The translations under genes were made by a program, and so were the position numbers. Positions 8,789 to 18,106 of a DNA stretch of 46,871 bases are shown one piece after another. Numbering within the stretch: position 1 is the stretch's first letter; every line of letters starts with the position of its first letter. Under the pieces are notes generated by a model. The model searched no databases. It saw nothing but the letters and a program-made list of their open reading frames with translations, and was not told the origin of the DNA. This stretch comes from an uncultured bacterium (GTDB lineage: Bacteria; Krumholzibacteriota; Krumholzibacteriia; LZORAL124-64-63): assembly GCA_903859215.1 (NCBI GenBank), contig CAIOLW010000080.1, positions 1-46,871 on the forward strand, given 5' to 3'.

Positions 8789-11700
8789 ATGCCAGGACTC
8801 GAGAATCGCATCCTCGACACCCTCAGGGCCTCTCCGGGCCTGAAGGCCGGCCAGATCGCATCCCGCCTAGGGGTGGAACGGACAGCCGTCAATTCGGCCT
8901 TGTACGGATCCTTGCGTGGCCGGGTTCGCATTACGGCGAGCTACCAGTGGTACCTGGTCAATGGTGCCCCCGATGCCGGCCCGGTCGCTGCACCGGTCGC
9001 TCAACAAACGCCCTTGGGCAATTTGTCGCGATACTACCTCGACTGCCTGAGCCTTGACGATCTCGGCGAGGTCAGCGTCTTCGCCAGTTCATCGCAAAAC
9101 GCGCTCAACTACTGCGAACTGCGAGCGCTTCCGCAGTTGGCGCCGGCTGATTCCAACCCGCTGGCAACGGAAGAGTGCAACCGGCTTGTCCTGGGCGCGC
9201 AGGCCAACAGAGGCGGGCATGCGTTGTCGATCGGCTATCCCACCCGCCTGCGCTTCGTTCGTGGGCGCTCGGGCTGGGAAGGATACATGGTGGAGCCAAT
9301 CCTGCTGTTCCCGATGGCCGCGCAGGGCATCGGCCAGGCGGGTACGGCGCCCGCCGTCGACCTTCCGCAGTTCAATTTCGGCGCCCTGGCCCACCTGATG
9401 AACGGGTCCCCTGCCACCAAGCTCGAGGAGGGCATCAACCTCGCGGCCGAATTGGGCCTGGACCGGACCGGCGACGAACAACCGGACTTGGAGGACCTCC
9501 TGGCGCGCCTGCGCGAGATCCGCCCCGAGTGGGATTGGCGCGAAGATCCCGCGGCCGCAGCGCTCAGCACGGGCGCACCACTGTCGGCCATGAATGCCCA
9601 AGGCATCTATAACCGCGCCATCCTGGTGCGATCCGAGCGTTCACCATATACGAAGGGCCTCGAGAACGAACTCGACTCGCTGCAGAAGAAGACCTCTGCC
9701 GAGTACGGCGCTACCGCCCTTGGCGCCTGGGTCGGCGGTGCGGACGCAGCAGATGCGGCGCTCGACGACCAGCCCCTGATCGAAGTCATCGGGCTGAACA
9801 GCGAACAGCGGCAGGCGGTGCGCCAGGCGATGACCAACCGTTTGACCGTGATCACCGGCCCACCCGGAACCGGCAAGAGCCAGGTTGTCGCCGCAATCCT
9901 GGCAAACGCCGCCTGGCGCCAGAAGCGGGTGCTCTTTGCGAGCAAGAACAACAAGGCCGTCGATGTTGTGACCACGCGCATCAATGCGCTGGGTCCACGG
10001 CCCGTCCTTCTCCGGCTGGGCGCAAACGAACACCTCGACAAGCTGTCCGAATACATGTCGGCGCTTCTGGCTGCCCAGGCCACCGGCGCCGACAAGACGG
10101 CATTCGACGGCAGCATGGCCCGGTACAAGGTGCTTCTTGAGAAGGCCACAGAACTGGATGCCGAGGCCCAGCGCGTATTCGGCCTGCGCAACGCGGTGGA
10201 CGAACTCGAGCAGGGCGTCGAATCCGCCCGCGAAAGCCTGGGCGAAGAGTTCTTCGCCTCGGCGCGTCAGGCGAATCTCGCCGCGGCAGCAACAGCGGTT
10301 CGCGCCATCGGCCAGGCCGCCCGCGCCGCCGACCGGGATTCCCAATCGTTCTTCACAAGGATCTTCTGGTCCTGGGTCTCCGCCGGCCGCCAAGCAGCCC
10401 TTGCGGCCACCGTGTCCACGCATGAAGGCGCCATCGTCATCGTGGGTGGGTCGCGGCCCAAGACCGACTCGGTCGCAAGTGAAGCCGGGGCCTGGCTTAG
10501 GCTTGTCGAGCAACTTGGGCGACGGCTGGGCGAGATGAGCCGGGTGCGCGACTACTTCGAAAGCCTTGATGCCCTCAGGAAGTCACGCCCACTGGAGGAA
10601 ATCAGCCGGCAAAGAACCGCCCTGATCGCGGATACGGCGCGGGTCTGCCGCGAGCTGTGGAACTGCTGGTTGCGCATGCAGCCGTCCCGTCTGACTGCCG
10701 AACAGCGGCGGATGCTCGGCGAGTACAACGCAACGCTGCGGCTGGTGGTCGGCGGCAGGGACCAGAATACGGCGGCCGCCGCGAACGCCCGCAAGAAGCT
10801 CAGCGCACTGTTCCCCAGCATCAGCAATGTGCTGCCATGCTGGGCTGTGACATCGCTCTCAGCGCGAGGCCGCATTCCGTTCGAACCGAACTATTTCGAC
10901 CTGCTTGTGATCGACGAGGCCAGCCAGTGCGACATCGCCTCTGCCCTGCCCCTGCTGTTCCGGGCCCGGTGCGCCGTGATCATCGGGGACCCCAAGCAGC
11001 TCCGGCACATTAGCAAGCTCCAGAGACAGCAGGATCTTCAGCTCCTGGCGAAGCATGAACTGGACGCCGACCGAACGGGCTGGTCATATTCGGCGACGTC
11101 CCTGTTCGACCTTGCCAGCAGCCTCGCCAAGAGCAGCGACCTTGTCGCCCTGCGCGATCACCATCGCTCCCACGCGGACATCATCGAGTACTCGAATGGC
11201 GCCTTCTACGAGAACCGCCTGCGCGTGGCCACCGACTATTCGCGGCTACGCCGGCCGAATCCGGACGAGCCCGCGGTCAGGTGGATCGACGTGAAAGGCC
11301 AGACCGTCCGCCCCGGCAGCGGCAGCGCCGTCAATGACATCGAGGCCAAGCGGGTGGTTTCCGAAATCGAACGCCTGCTGAGCCAAGGGTATGTCGGGTC
11401 CATCGGAGTGGTGAGCCCGTTCCGCGCCCACGCCAACCGGATCCGCGACTACGCATCGGCGAGCAACATCATCGCACCGCGCCTGGCGTCCATCGAATTT
11501 CTGGCTGATACCGTGCACGCCTTCCAGGGCGACGAGCGTGACGTCATGTTCTTTTCGCCGGTTATTTCCGCCGGCGCGCCACAGTCGACGATCGGTTTCC
11601 TCCAGGGCAATGCCAATCTCTTTAATGTCGCGGTCACACGCGCACGCGCGGCTCTGGTCGTGGTCGGGGACAACAACGCGGCTCTCGGGGGCCAGGTACA

Positions 11701-12127
11701 GTACCTGCGCGAATTCGCGGTATATGCGGCCAAGCTGAATCAGGGACCGGCGAATGCACCAATCATCGAGGCAAGCGACTTGGGCGCAGCCTACCCGCCC
11801 GTCGCGGACCCCGAGAAGGTGTCCGATTGGGAGCGCGTCTTCTACGGCGACCTCTACCGGGCCGGGATGCGCCCGATTCCCCAGTATGCCGTCGAGAAGT
11901 ACGTGCTGGATTTCGCCCTCGTAAAAGGTGATCACCGGCTGGACATCGAGGTCGATGGCGAACTCTATCACCGGAACTGGGACGGCGAACTGTGCTACAA
12001 CGACCAGCTGCGCAATCAACGCCTGTTCGAGTTGGGCTGGGATGTCATGCGGTTCTGGGTCTACCAGATCAGGGACGACAAGGAGTGGTGCCTGGCACGC
12101 GTGCGCGCCTGGTTGGACGCACACTAG
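8789..12127 (+). CDS. SF1 (UvrD/Dna2-like) helicase with C-terminal Vsr/DUF559-type nuclease domain
   Basis: 1112 residues. The ATG at 8789 follows GAGGTAGGGA. An N-terminal winged-helix-like segment (about 5-45) precedes an SF1 helicase core: Walker A GPPGTGKS near 356-363, Walker B VIDEASQCD near 707-715, HHRSH, a FQGDERDVMFFS motif and a terminal NVAVTRARAALVVVGD motif VI. The last 90 residues carry an LDIEVDGELYHR patch followed by QLRNQRLFELGWDVMRFW, the signature of very-short-patch-repair/DUF559-type endonucleases. The product should unwind or translocate on nucleic acid and cut it. Helicase-nuclease fusions like this are frequent in phage-defence islands. Two other predicted nucleases lie immediately downstream on the opposite strand. 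Confidence 0.85.
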   Translation: MPGLENRILDTLRASPGLKAGQIASRLGVERTAVNSALYGSLRGRVRITASYQWYLVNGAPDAGPVAAPVAQQTPLGNLSRYYLDCLSLDDLGEVSVFASSSQNALNYCELRALPQLAPADSNPLATEECNRLVLGAQANRGGHALSIGYPTRLRFVRGRSGWEGYMVEPILLFPMAAQGIGQAGTAPAVDLPQFNFGALAHLMNGSPATKLEEGINLAAELGLDRTGDEQPDLEDLLARLREIRPEWDWREDPAAAALSTGAPLSAMNAQGIYNRAILVRSERSPYTKGLENELDSLQKKTSAEYGATALGAWVGGADAADAALDDQPLIEVIGLNSEQRQAVRQAMTNRLTVITGPPGTGKSQVVAAILANAAWRQKRVLFASKNNKAVDVVTTRINALGPRPVLLRLGANEHLDKLSEYMSALLAAQATGADKTAFDGSMARYKVLLEKATELDAEAQRVFGLRNAVDELEQGVESARESLGEEFFASARQANLAAAATAVRAIGQAARAADRDSQSFFTRIFWSWVSAGRQAALAATVSTHEGAIVIVGGSRPKTDSVASEAGAWLRLVEQLGRRLGEMSRVRDYFESLDALRKSRPLEEISRQRTALIADTARVCRELWNCWLRMQPSRLTAEQRRMLGEYNATLRLVVGGRDQNTAAAANARKKLSALFPSISNVLPCWAVTSLSARGRIPFEPNYFDLLVIDEASQCDIASALPLLFRARCAVIIGDPKQLRHISKLQRQQDLQLLAKHELDADRTGWSYSATSLFDLASSLAKSSDLVALRDHHRSHADIIEYSNGAFYENRLRVATDYSRLRRPNPDEPAVRWIDVKGQTVRPGSGSAVNDIEAKRVVSEIERLLSQGYVGSIGVVSPFRAHANRIRDYASASNIIAPRLASIEFLADTVHAFQGDERDVMFFSPVISAGAPQSTIGFLQGNANLFNVAVTRARAALVVVGDNNAALGGQVQYLREFAVYAAKLNQGPANAPIIEASDLGAAYPPVADPEKVSDWERVFYGDLYRAGMRPIPQYAVEKYVLDFALVKGDHRLDIEVDGELYHRNWDGELCYNDQLRNQRLFELGWDVMRFWVYQIRDDKEWCLARVRAWLDAH

Positions 12128-12142
12128 CACTCGACGGCAACC

Positions 12143-13054
12143 TCACGCCCCCCAGCTCGCGCGCCCTGCGCTGCAATGCGGGCGGTAGCCACACCAGCCG
12201 CAGAGCGGCGAGATCAGCGCCGGGAATTTCCTCGCGCGACCCACTTCCGCAATCTGGGTCTCGAGGCTGCTGATCAGCGTCGATCGCGACGCTGTCGTCC
12301 AGGTGTGGGCCAGCGTGCGCTCGCCCTGCATATCCTCGACCCGCAAGCCGATCCTGGCGGCGCCCTGGTCCTCCGCCGCCCAGGCGCCGTAGACCTGCAG
12401 CTGCCGACTCTGGCTGGGACCCTTCACATTGCGGGAACTACCGGTTTTGTAGTCGATCACGTACACCATCCCGGCCTCATCGCGCGCCAGTCGATCGATG
12501 ACCCCGGTGAACGCAGCGCCGCCCGAAAGAACCATGCGGAATTGCTTTTCCAGGGCGATCGTTTGCGTCTTGTCGCCGGCTAGTATGCGTCGTTCGAACC
12601 TCTTCAACATCTCCATTCCCTGAGCATTGTATGTGCCCACCGACATTGCCTTCTTAACGACGCGCATTTCCTGCGAATTGCCAGCCGCCCAGAGGGCTTG
12701 GAAGTGAGTATCCAGCTCCTTGCTGCAGGGAGGGGCGCCCCGGCGATCCCGTTCCGCATAGGCCCATTCGAGGGTCGAGTGCACCGCGCGCCCGAGGAAC
12801 ATCTCGATCGTCCCGAATGACTCGGGCATGTTCTTGATGTAGCGGAATTCGTAGGCCTTGGGGCACTTCTCGAATTTCTCGAGGCGTGAGTGGCTGAAGG
12901 TGTTGGGGGCCCGGGGCGGCTCGGCCGGACGGCTTTCAGGGGTCGCGTACGGCCGGCGAGGTGCGGCAGTTGAGCGGCCGGACTTGGAGCGGGCGCTGGA
13001 GCGGGCTACGGCGAAGATGAGAACGGCGATTGCCAAGATGATCAGAACCGTCAT
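12143..13054 (-). CDS. Membrane-anchored PD-(D/E)XK nuclease-like protein with four cluster-type cysteines (Cas4/AddB-like)
   Basis: 303 residues; ATG at 13054 preceded by GGAGG 5 bases upstream. Residues 3-17 form one hydrophobic helix, so the nuclease domain appears tethered to the membrane. The domain starts with SHSRLEKFEKCPKAYEFRY (Cys64), has GRAVHSTLE (His92), then GVIDRL (Asp187) and VIDYKTG (Asp201, Lys203), the PD-(D/E)XK active-site pattern. Near the end are Cys285, Cys288 and Cys294; together with Cys64 they match the iron-sulfur-cluster pattern of Cas4 and AddB. Expected activity is exonuclease or endonuclease action on DNA. The membrane helix is unusual for the family. It is convergent with the helicase-nuclease gene. 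Confidence 0.85.
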   Translation of the reverse strand: MTVLIILAIAVLIFAVARSSARSKSGRSTAAPRRPYATPESRPAEPPRAPNTFSHSRLEKFEKCPKAYEFRYIKNMPESFGTIEMFLGRAVHSTLEWAYAERDRRGAPPCSKELDTHFQALWAAGNSQEMRVVKKAMSVGTYNAQGMEMLKRFERRILAGDKTQTIALEKQFRMVLSGGAAFTGVIDRLARDEAGMVYVIDYKTGSSRNVKGPSQSRQLQVYGAWAAEDQGAARIGLRVEDMQGERTLAHTWTTASRSTLISSLETQIAEVGRARKFPALISPLCGWCGYRPHCSAGRASWGA

Positions 13055-13084
13055 GGGATCCTCCGAATGAGTAGTGCGACCGGA

Positions 13085-13759
13085 TCACCACCGCGCCCAG
13101 ACAACCGGCGGACATGGATCATCGGACATGCGTTTCTCGCCCCATATGGCGTCCATGTAGGTCCGGCTTGCCAGAATGATCCAGCTCAGACGCGCCTTGT
13201 CTCCCATATCGGTGGAACCAAGAGTGCCGTTTTGCGCAGCCTCTACATCCTCGGGGGCCACCTCCGTCGCAAAACCGACAACCAGCTGCTCCGGTCCCGC
13301 AACGTCATAGCAATTGAACAGCATAAACTTGCCCTTGTGCTCGAAGGCCGGAGCCTGGCCACTGAAATAACAAAACCCATTGGAGCCACATACCTTTCGA
13401 ATGGCCGCCAAAGTGGTCTTCCCGAATACAAATCCACCGAAGTCCGTGGCGGCATCCTCCGGATGCCCGGCCCAACCGATCTGTAACCAAAGAATCACGT
13501 CGCGCTCAGTGTCGACCGTGACCTCCAGCTGACTACCACTTGGCAATATGAAATCCCGGATGGCGAGCGGCGGGTTGATAAGCGAATCGGCCGGCGTACT
13601 TCTGAGCTGCCGAACGGCGCTCATTGGAGAGCCAATTGTGATGCCGGCGACGGATTGTGCACTGGCTTCGATGTGCCAAGTAGCCAAAGCCACAAGGGCC
13701 AGCGCCACCCCCAGGCGGCGCAGTGAGCCGCGGGGCTCGCCAGATCGAAACGCGGACAT
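13085..13759 (-). CDS. Predicted periplasmic protein, unknown function
   Basis: 224 residues from the ATG at 13759, selected because AAGGGG lies 8 bases upstream; the longer frame to 13807 would add 16 unlikely residues. A twin-Arg-free signal peptide (LRRLGVALALVALATWHIEASA) ends with a plausible Ala-x-Ala cleavage site. The mature part begins QSVAGITIGSPMSAVRQL, a pattern like that of small periplasmic domains with a GxxxxxV helix turn. It has Cys residues in the pair CGSNGFCYF that may form a disulfide. Family not recognised. It sits between two nuclease genes on the same strand, with short gaps on each side. Confidence 0.7.
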   Translation of the reverse strand: MSAFRSGEPRGSLRRLGVALALVALATWHIEASAQSVAGITIGSPMSAVRQLRSTPADSLINPPLAIRDFILPSGSQLEVTVDTERDVILWLQIGWAGHPEDAATDFGGFVFGKTTLAAIRKVCGSNGFCYFSGQAPAFEHKGKFMLFNCYDVAGPEQLVVGFATEVAPEDVEAAQNGTLGSTDMGDKARLSWIILASRTYMDAIWGEKRMSDDPCPPVVWARW

Positions 13760-13808
13760 GACATGAACCCCTTTCGTCAAATCGAGCCACGCAAATTCAC
13801 ACCCCACA

Positions 13809-15719
13809 CTAACATTGCGATTCCCAGTGTTGGTAGATCATCACCATCGCAAGCGTGTCCAATTCACAGTAGCGCAACAGCCCCTCAGAAATCGCGCGGC
13901 GTTCTTCCGGACTCATCTCACAGAACTGCATGCGCGCCCAGGCCGTCATGGCCGCTCCGCCCTCACGTATTTCGTCCTCTGCATCGAGGAATTCGATAAC
14001 ATCCGGATCAATGTCGGCGAACAGCGGCGGCAGGAGTTTGTAGGGATCCTTGACGGCCCCCATGTCTCCATCACGTTGCCAAAGCGTGAAGCCGCGCAGA
14101 TTTGTCCCGAACGCCAGCGGCTTCGCATAGGCATCCTCGAGGCGCTTGCTGGCCTCCAGGACCGCCGGCAACACCGCTTTGATCGAATTGGAACCGCGCA
14201 TGCGCGCGTGGTAGTAGTAGTCGCGCACGAGCTGGCACATATCCACCATGGCGCGATCGCCATCCTTGGTGACCCGGTCGATCCAATTCGAATAGTCGGC
14301 CACATCAAAGCTCGCAGGAACCGGGCGGCATCCGCTGTGCAGTTGTGCCTTCAGGTGATTGAGAATGGTGTTTTCGTGCGCTGCATACCGAAAGATCGTC
14401 CCCGAATCGCTGAGCGACTTTCTCAGCTCCACGAGAAAGTCCCAGTTTGGAAATGCGCCGGCATCGGCACTCAGCCACTGGTCATGCGTGAGGCGTCCGT
14501 CAGCGTCCAGGTGATGGCAGGAGAACTGGAAAGCCAGGTTCTGGTACGGGTGCATCCCGGCATGAAAAGGGATCGCCGGCATGATGGTCTCGAAATCGAC
14601 GAAATGAAGCGGGAACTGCCACTGCCGCATCTCCGCGAACAACTGTGGAGCGATGACTTCCGACTCGCCTCGCCTGCCCAGAGTGACCTCCACTTGTAGC
14701 GTCTGGCGGTCGTTAAGATCGCTTGCCGGCACATCTTCCATGCGATAGACGCCTTCATCCAGCCAGGAATCCAGGTTCCGGGCATTCCAGATGTCAAAGA
14801 TGTGTGGCTGGTGGTGATCGAATTCGGGCCCGCGGTGCTCACGCCAGCATTCGAGGTAGCCGCTCAACTTGCCTTCGGCCAATTCAGCATCGCTGGCTCG
14901 GTATTCGCACTTCTTGCATCGGGGTCCGAGGTCCGCATCGAACCTGTCTCCGCAGCGATAGATAGCTGCGTACTGCTCGGCGCGCTGCGAAATGGGACGG
15001 GCATTCAGGGGGTCTTTCGCCGCATCGACTGCCCCGCCGGCAAGGAGGTTCTCGACCTCAGCAAGCACGTCGACCCTGGCCAGAAGATGCCGGCCAACGC
15101 GCTCAGCCGTAGGAACTGCGGTCAGCACCACTTCCGTCCGGCCGCTGCCACGCGAGATGCGGAACAACTGGTGGAGGCCGTCAACATCGGCGGTTTGAGA
15201 CTTGTCCACGAGCATGAGGAAGGGCCGCACCTGCCATTCCGGACGCGCTTGGCGCGTGACCCATGTCTGGAAGGCGACGTCGTCCAGATAGGGGAGCCAG
15301 TCCTTGTTGATCATCGCCGGGTTGCGCTTGTTGGCGAATGCCGTCTCGGCCGGCGCGTACGATTTTGCCTTTACCTCGATCAGCTCGATGTCATTGCCGC
15401 GCTTCACCAGGACATCGATGCGTATAAAGAAGTCGCCGTGGCGAATCGCAGCCTCGTAGATGACAACGTCGTTGCGCCGGAGCAGTTCATTTGTCTGTGC
15501 AACTGCTTCGTCGTAATCGAGGGTGGAAACGACATGGCCGTCAGGGAAATAGCATTGCGCCAGCGCGCCGACCTGATGGCCGCCTTCTGCAAGCGCTAGC
15601 AGAAAGTCGTTCTCTTTCTTGGTGTTGGGATATGTCTTTTCATCGGCGCAATAGAACAGCTTGCGCGGGCACTCGGAGGCCAGCTTGAATCGGGTCTTGG
15701 TCAAGTAGCGTGGCTTCAC
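13809..15719 (-). CDS. DUF2779-domain protein (nuclease-like, PD-(D/E)XK plus RNase-H/DnaQ-like regions)
   Basis: 636 residues from a GTG at 15719 (GAGGGG 8 bases upstream); the N-terminus KPRYLTKTRFKLASECPRKL is the usual beginning of this family, so a GTG at 15743 is less likely. Residues about 90-140 include RIDVLVKRGNDIELIEVKAKS, a PD-(D/E)XK-like core, and Cys residues near 265-275 (RCKKCEY) that may belong to a metal or iron-sulfur site. The C-terminal DUF2779 half has FVDFETIMP, a central RYAAHENTI segment, and CELDTLAMV, resembling DEDD exonuclease motifs. Predicted DNA or RNA processing enzyme. Its neighbours (another PD-(D/E)XK protein and a helicase-nuclease) support a shared nucleic-acid-processing or defence role. 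Confidence 0.85.
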   Translation of the reverse strand: MKPRYLTKTRFKLASECPRKLFYCADEKTYPNTKKENDFLLALAEGGHQVGALAQCYFPDGHVVSTLDYDEAVAQTNELLRRNDVVIYEAAIRHGDFFIRIDVLVKRGNDIELIEVKAKSYAPAETAFANKRNPAMINKDWLPYLDDVAFQTWVTRQARPEWQVRPFLMLVDKSQTADVDGLHQLFRISRGSGRTEVVLTAVPTAERVGRHLLARVDVLAEVENLLAGGAVDAAKDPLNARPISQRAEQYAAIYRCGDRFDADLGPRCKKCEYRASDAELAEGKLSGYLECWREHRGPEFDHHQPHIFDIWNARNLDSWLDEGVYRMEDVPASDLNDRQTLQVEVTLGRRGESEVIAPQLFAEMRQWQFPLHFVDFETIMPAIPFHAGMHPYQNLAFQFSCHHLDADGRLTHDQWLSADAGAFPNWDFLVELRKSLSDSGTIFRYAAHENTILNHLKAQLHSGCRPVPASFDVADYSNWIDRVTKDGDRAMVDMCQLVRDYYYHARMRGSNSIKAVLPAVLEASKRLEDAYAKPLAFGTNLRGFTLWQRDGDMGAVKDPYKLLPPLFADIDPDVIEFLDAEDEIREGGAAMTAWARMQFCEMSPEERRAISEGLLRYCELDTLAMVMIYQHWESQC

Positions 15720-15811
15720 GGGACACACCCCTCGTTGATTCACGGCTCAACATTCATCATTGATTTGACGTGGATGCCGAACTATCGCCCCTGACGCGAC
15801 CTCGCCGGCAA

Positions 15812-17071
15812 CTATTGATACAGCATCTCGACCAGTGCGGTTGCGATGTGCCTCGCTTCCGGCTCACGCTTCTCGTCATCGGTCGCCCACTCTACCGCCT
15901 GCCGGTCGATGAGACTCGCAATTGATTTGGTCTTGTCCGGCGAAACAAAGCGATGCTCGAAGTTCTTGATGGCCAGTACGGGGTCGATGTTCTCGAGATT
16001 GATCTTCTCCCACTTCTCGCGCACCACCGTGATCTGCAGATTGACGATGTCCTGCGGATGCCCCGTATGCGGGTCGACACCTGCGTATCCGACTTCCAGC
16101 AAGACACTCTGAAGCGGCGCCAGCAGCTGGAATGCCAAACCGGCGTATGCCAAGCCGACCGAACAAATGACACTGCACGCCGCTTCCACCATCTTCTTGG
16201 GGCTATTGGCATACTCTGTCATCTCGCGGCCGGCAGGCTTCATCTTGATGCCTGTCGGAGGCAGGAATTCGATTCCCGTCGGGAGATTGACGCAAACGTG
16301 CAAGGTGCCGGAATTCGGGAACCGGTAGCCTACGCTGGAATCCGTCGGATTCGCGACCGCATAGTCTTCATCCAGAGAAAACCGCATGGGGAAAGCGATC
16401 CCACAGACCTCTGCCATCACTTGCGTGTCGCCCTCTTGCGCTTTGCCGAACCACTTAAGACGCGCAAGCTCAAGGGCGTTGTGGGCAGCCTTTTCCAGCT
16501 CCATTTCCTGCAGGTATTGCTCCGTTGCGACACGAAACGCCTCAAGGGTCAACGCCAGGCGCTTTTCCGCATCGATCTTTCGGCTTGCCTCAGAAATCTT
16601 CAATTGGTCAAGTTCCGCCGCTGTATCCCGCTTGAACAGTTCATATTTGGCCGACGTCTTGTTGAACCAAGAGAACGGCCAAAGCCGCCACTGCTTCATG
16701 TTTTTGCAGTACTGGTCCAAGTCCCAGGCCAGCGCCGCGGTGAGGTACTCCAGTCTGGGATCGGGCCGAAAGTCCAGCTGCGGCTGGGTTGGAGCCGGCC
16801 GAGACGGCTTGAACGGAATCGCGCGCTTGAAGGCCGATTGCACCTTGTGCGCAGAGGCGTGCTGGGTATGAAACCTCGAAAGTGAGGTAACGAAATCGAC
16901 GTAGTCCGCGACTTCTGCCTGATCCGCCTCGGTTTGGGACTGTTGCGCCCGCGCCCGTTGTGCGTGTTCAGCCGCACGCCTGGCGGCCACCTGCCGTGCG
17001 CGATGGATCCGCTCGGACTCCCGCTCTCGATCCCTGCGCGCCCTCTCCGAGGATGTCAATTTGCGGCCCAT
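15812..17071 (-). CDS. Hypothetical protein with highly charged N-terminal coiled coil
   Basis: 419 residues from the ATG at 17071, with GGGAAAGGA about 10 bases upstream; the frame extends to 17128 without a convincing site. Residues 1-60 are extremely rich in Arg, Glu and Ala and would form a charged helix. A middle segment (about 110-170) includes LTAALAWDLDQYCKNMKQWRLWPFSWFNKTSAKYE-like sequence with many aromatic residues. The rest is mixed alpha/beta, with a short hydrophobic stretch near residue 290 (SVGLAYAGLAFQLLAPL) that could be a membrane helix. No enzymatic motif found and the family is not recognised. Confidence 0.65.
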   Translation of the reverse strand: MGRKLTSSERARRDRERESERIHRARQVAARRAAEHAQRARAQQSQTEADQAEVADYVDFVTSLSRFHTQHASAHKVQSAFKRAIPFKPSRPAPTQPQLDFRPDPRLEYLTAALAWDLDQYCKNMKQWRLWPFSWFNKTSAKYELFKRDTAAELDQLKISEASRKIDAEKRLALTLEAFRVATEQYLQEMELEKAAHNALELARLKWFGKAQEGDTQVMAEVCGIAFPMRFSLDEDYAVANPTDSSVGYRFPNSGTLHVCVNLPTGIEFLPPTGIKMKPAGREMTEYANSPKKMVEAACSVICSVGLAYAGLAFQLLAPLQSVLLEVGYAGVDPHTGHPQDIVNLQITVVREKWEKINLENIDPVLAIKNFEHRFVSPDKTKSIASLIDRQAVEWATDDEKREPEARHIATALVEMLYQ

Positions 17072-17509
17072 TGGTCTGCATTCCTTTCCCGAGACGCTCA
17101 ATCGCGACGCAATCAGTCCCCATATCAACTGGGGCTCTCGGTTGTTCGACGCTCGCCGCGCAGAAAATGCGTCCAGCGATCATGAAGTCATCCACGACGC
17201 AGCCAGGCTCCGCGGTCTCTCGTTACGCCATTGGCCGAAAGCTCGGAAGATGATATCACGTGCCCTCCGGGAGCCGGGATGATTTTCGCGGTCGCTTCCC
17301 CGCCTTCTGGACCCCGTTCAGGCGCGATATGGCCGGGGTATGCTCTCATCATCCCGCACTGGCTGAAGCGTGCCGGCCGCCGCATCCCCGGCCAGTCGAC
17401 CATACCGCAGTGACGTGCAATCCGAGATTGTGCTAACATCGGTGCCACGAATACTTCCGCAGGGTGCATCGGACCCTTTTCGGCCGCGAATGTTATGGGA
17501 GATATGGGA
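17072..17509. other. Divergent intergenic region without a supported gene
   Basis: 438 bases between divergent genes. Short open frames exist on both strands but none has a ribosome-binding site together with protein-like composition. No tandem repeat or RNA structure was recognised. Confidence 0.45.
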
Positions 17510-17986
17510 ATGCGACATTCATGCAAATTTGGTGTGGTGGCTTTAGCCGCGAATGCGACCATCTGCCGCGCCCAGGACAGCGGGCAATCGGAATCGGGAG
17601 CATCGTGGGAAATCGTCATCGGAGTCGCCATCGTCATTGTTGGGCTCGTGGCGACAATTTTCTACAATGCCTACAGCGGCACGTTGAAGCAGCGATTCAA
17701 CTTCAGCATCCTCAATGCGCCGGGGATCATCGTGGCGCTCATTGCGGAGATCCTGCTGTTCCTCGGATTGTCGCCCGATAGCGATCAGTCAATGGTGGCA
17801 CGGGTGATACTTGCTCTGATTGGCGCGGTGTTGCTCATTGGCCTGGTGGCGTTCAATGCTGCGCAGACGAGTGGCGAACATGCGTTGCTGGTGACGTTCT
17901 TCCAGTGCATCGCGGCGTTCCTGATCATGCTGGCCGTGGTGATGTTGATGTTGGCGCTTGGGAAGAGCAGCAAGAAGAGGCGATAG
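17510..17986 (+). CDS. Small integral membrane protein
   Basis: 158 residues. ATG at 17510 is preferred over 17495 because GGGAG is 8 bases upstream of it. Hydrophobic helices are visible at about residues 34-52, 71-90, 103-121 and 130-148, so four transmembrane segments are likely, after a weak N-terminal signal-like segment with Cys at position 5. The C-terminus ends with the basic tail GKSSKKRR, expected to be cytoplasmic. Function unknown. It stands alone between the nuclease region and the radical-SAM cluster. Confidence 0.7.
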   Translation: MRHSCKFGVVALAANATICRAQDSGQSESGASWEIVIGVAIVIVGLVATIFYNAYSGTLKQRFNFSILNAPGIIVALIAEILLFLGLSPDSDQSMVARVILALIGAVLLIGLVAFNAAQTSGEHALLVTFFQCIAAFLIMLAVVMLMLALGKSSKKRR

Positions 17987-18106
17987 GCGCTAATAGATTG
18001 TGCAGGTGACTCTTCTGTCATTTGTCCAGTTGGCCAATGGTCTACCTCTGATTCACACCTCACATGAGTATGGAGTGCACGGAAGGCGAGAGAAGAGGAT
18101 GTCATC

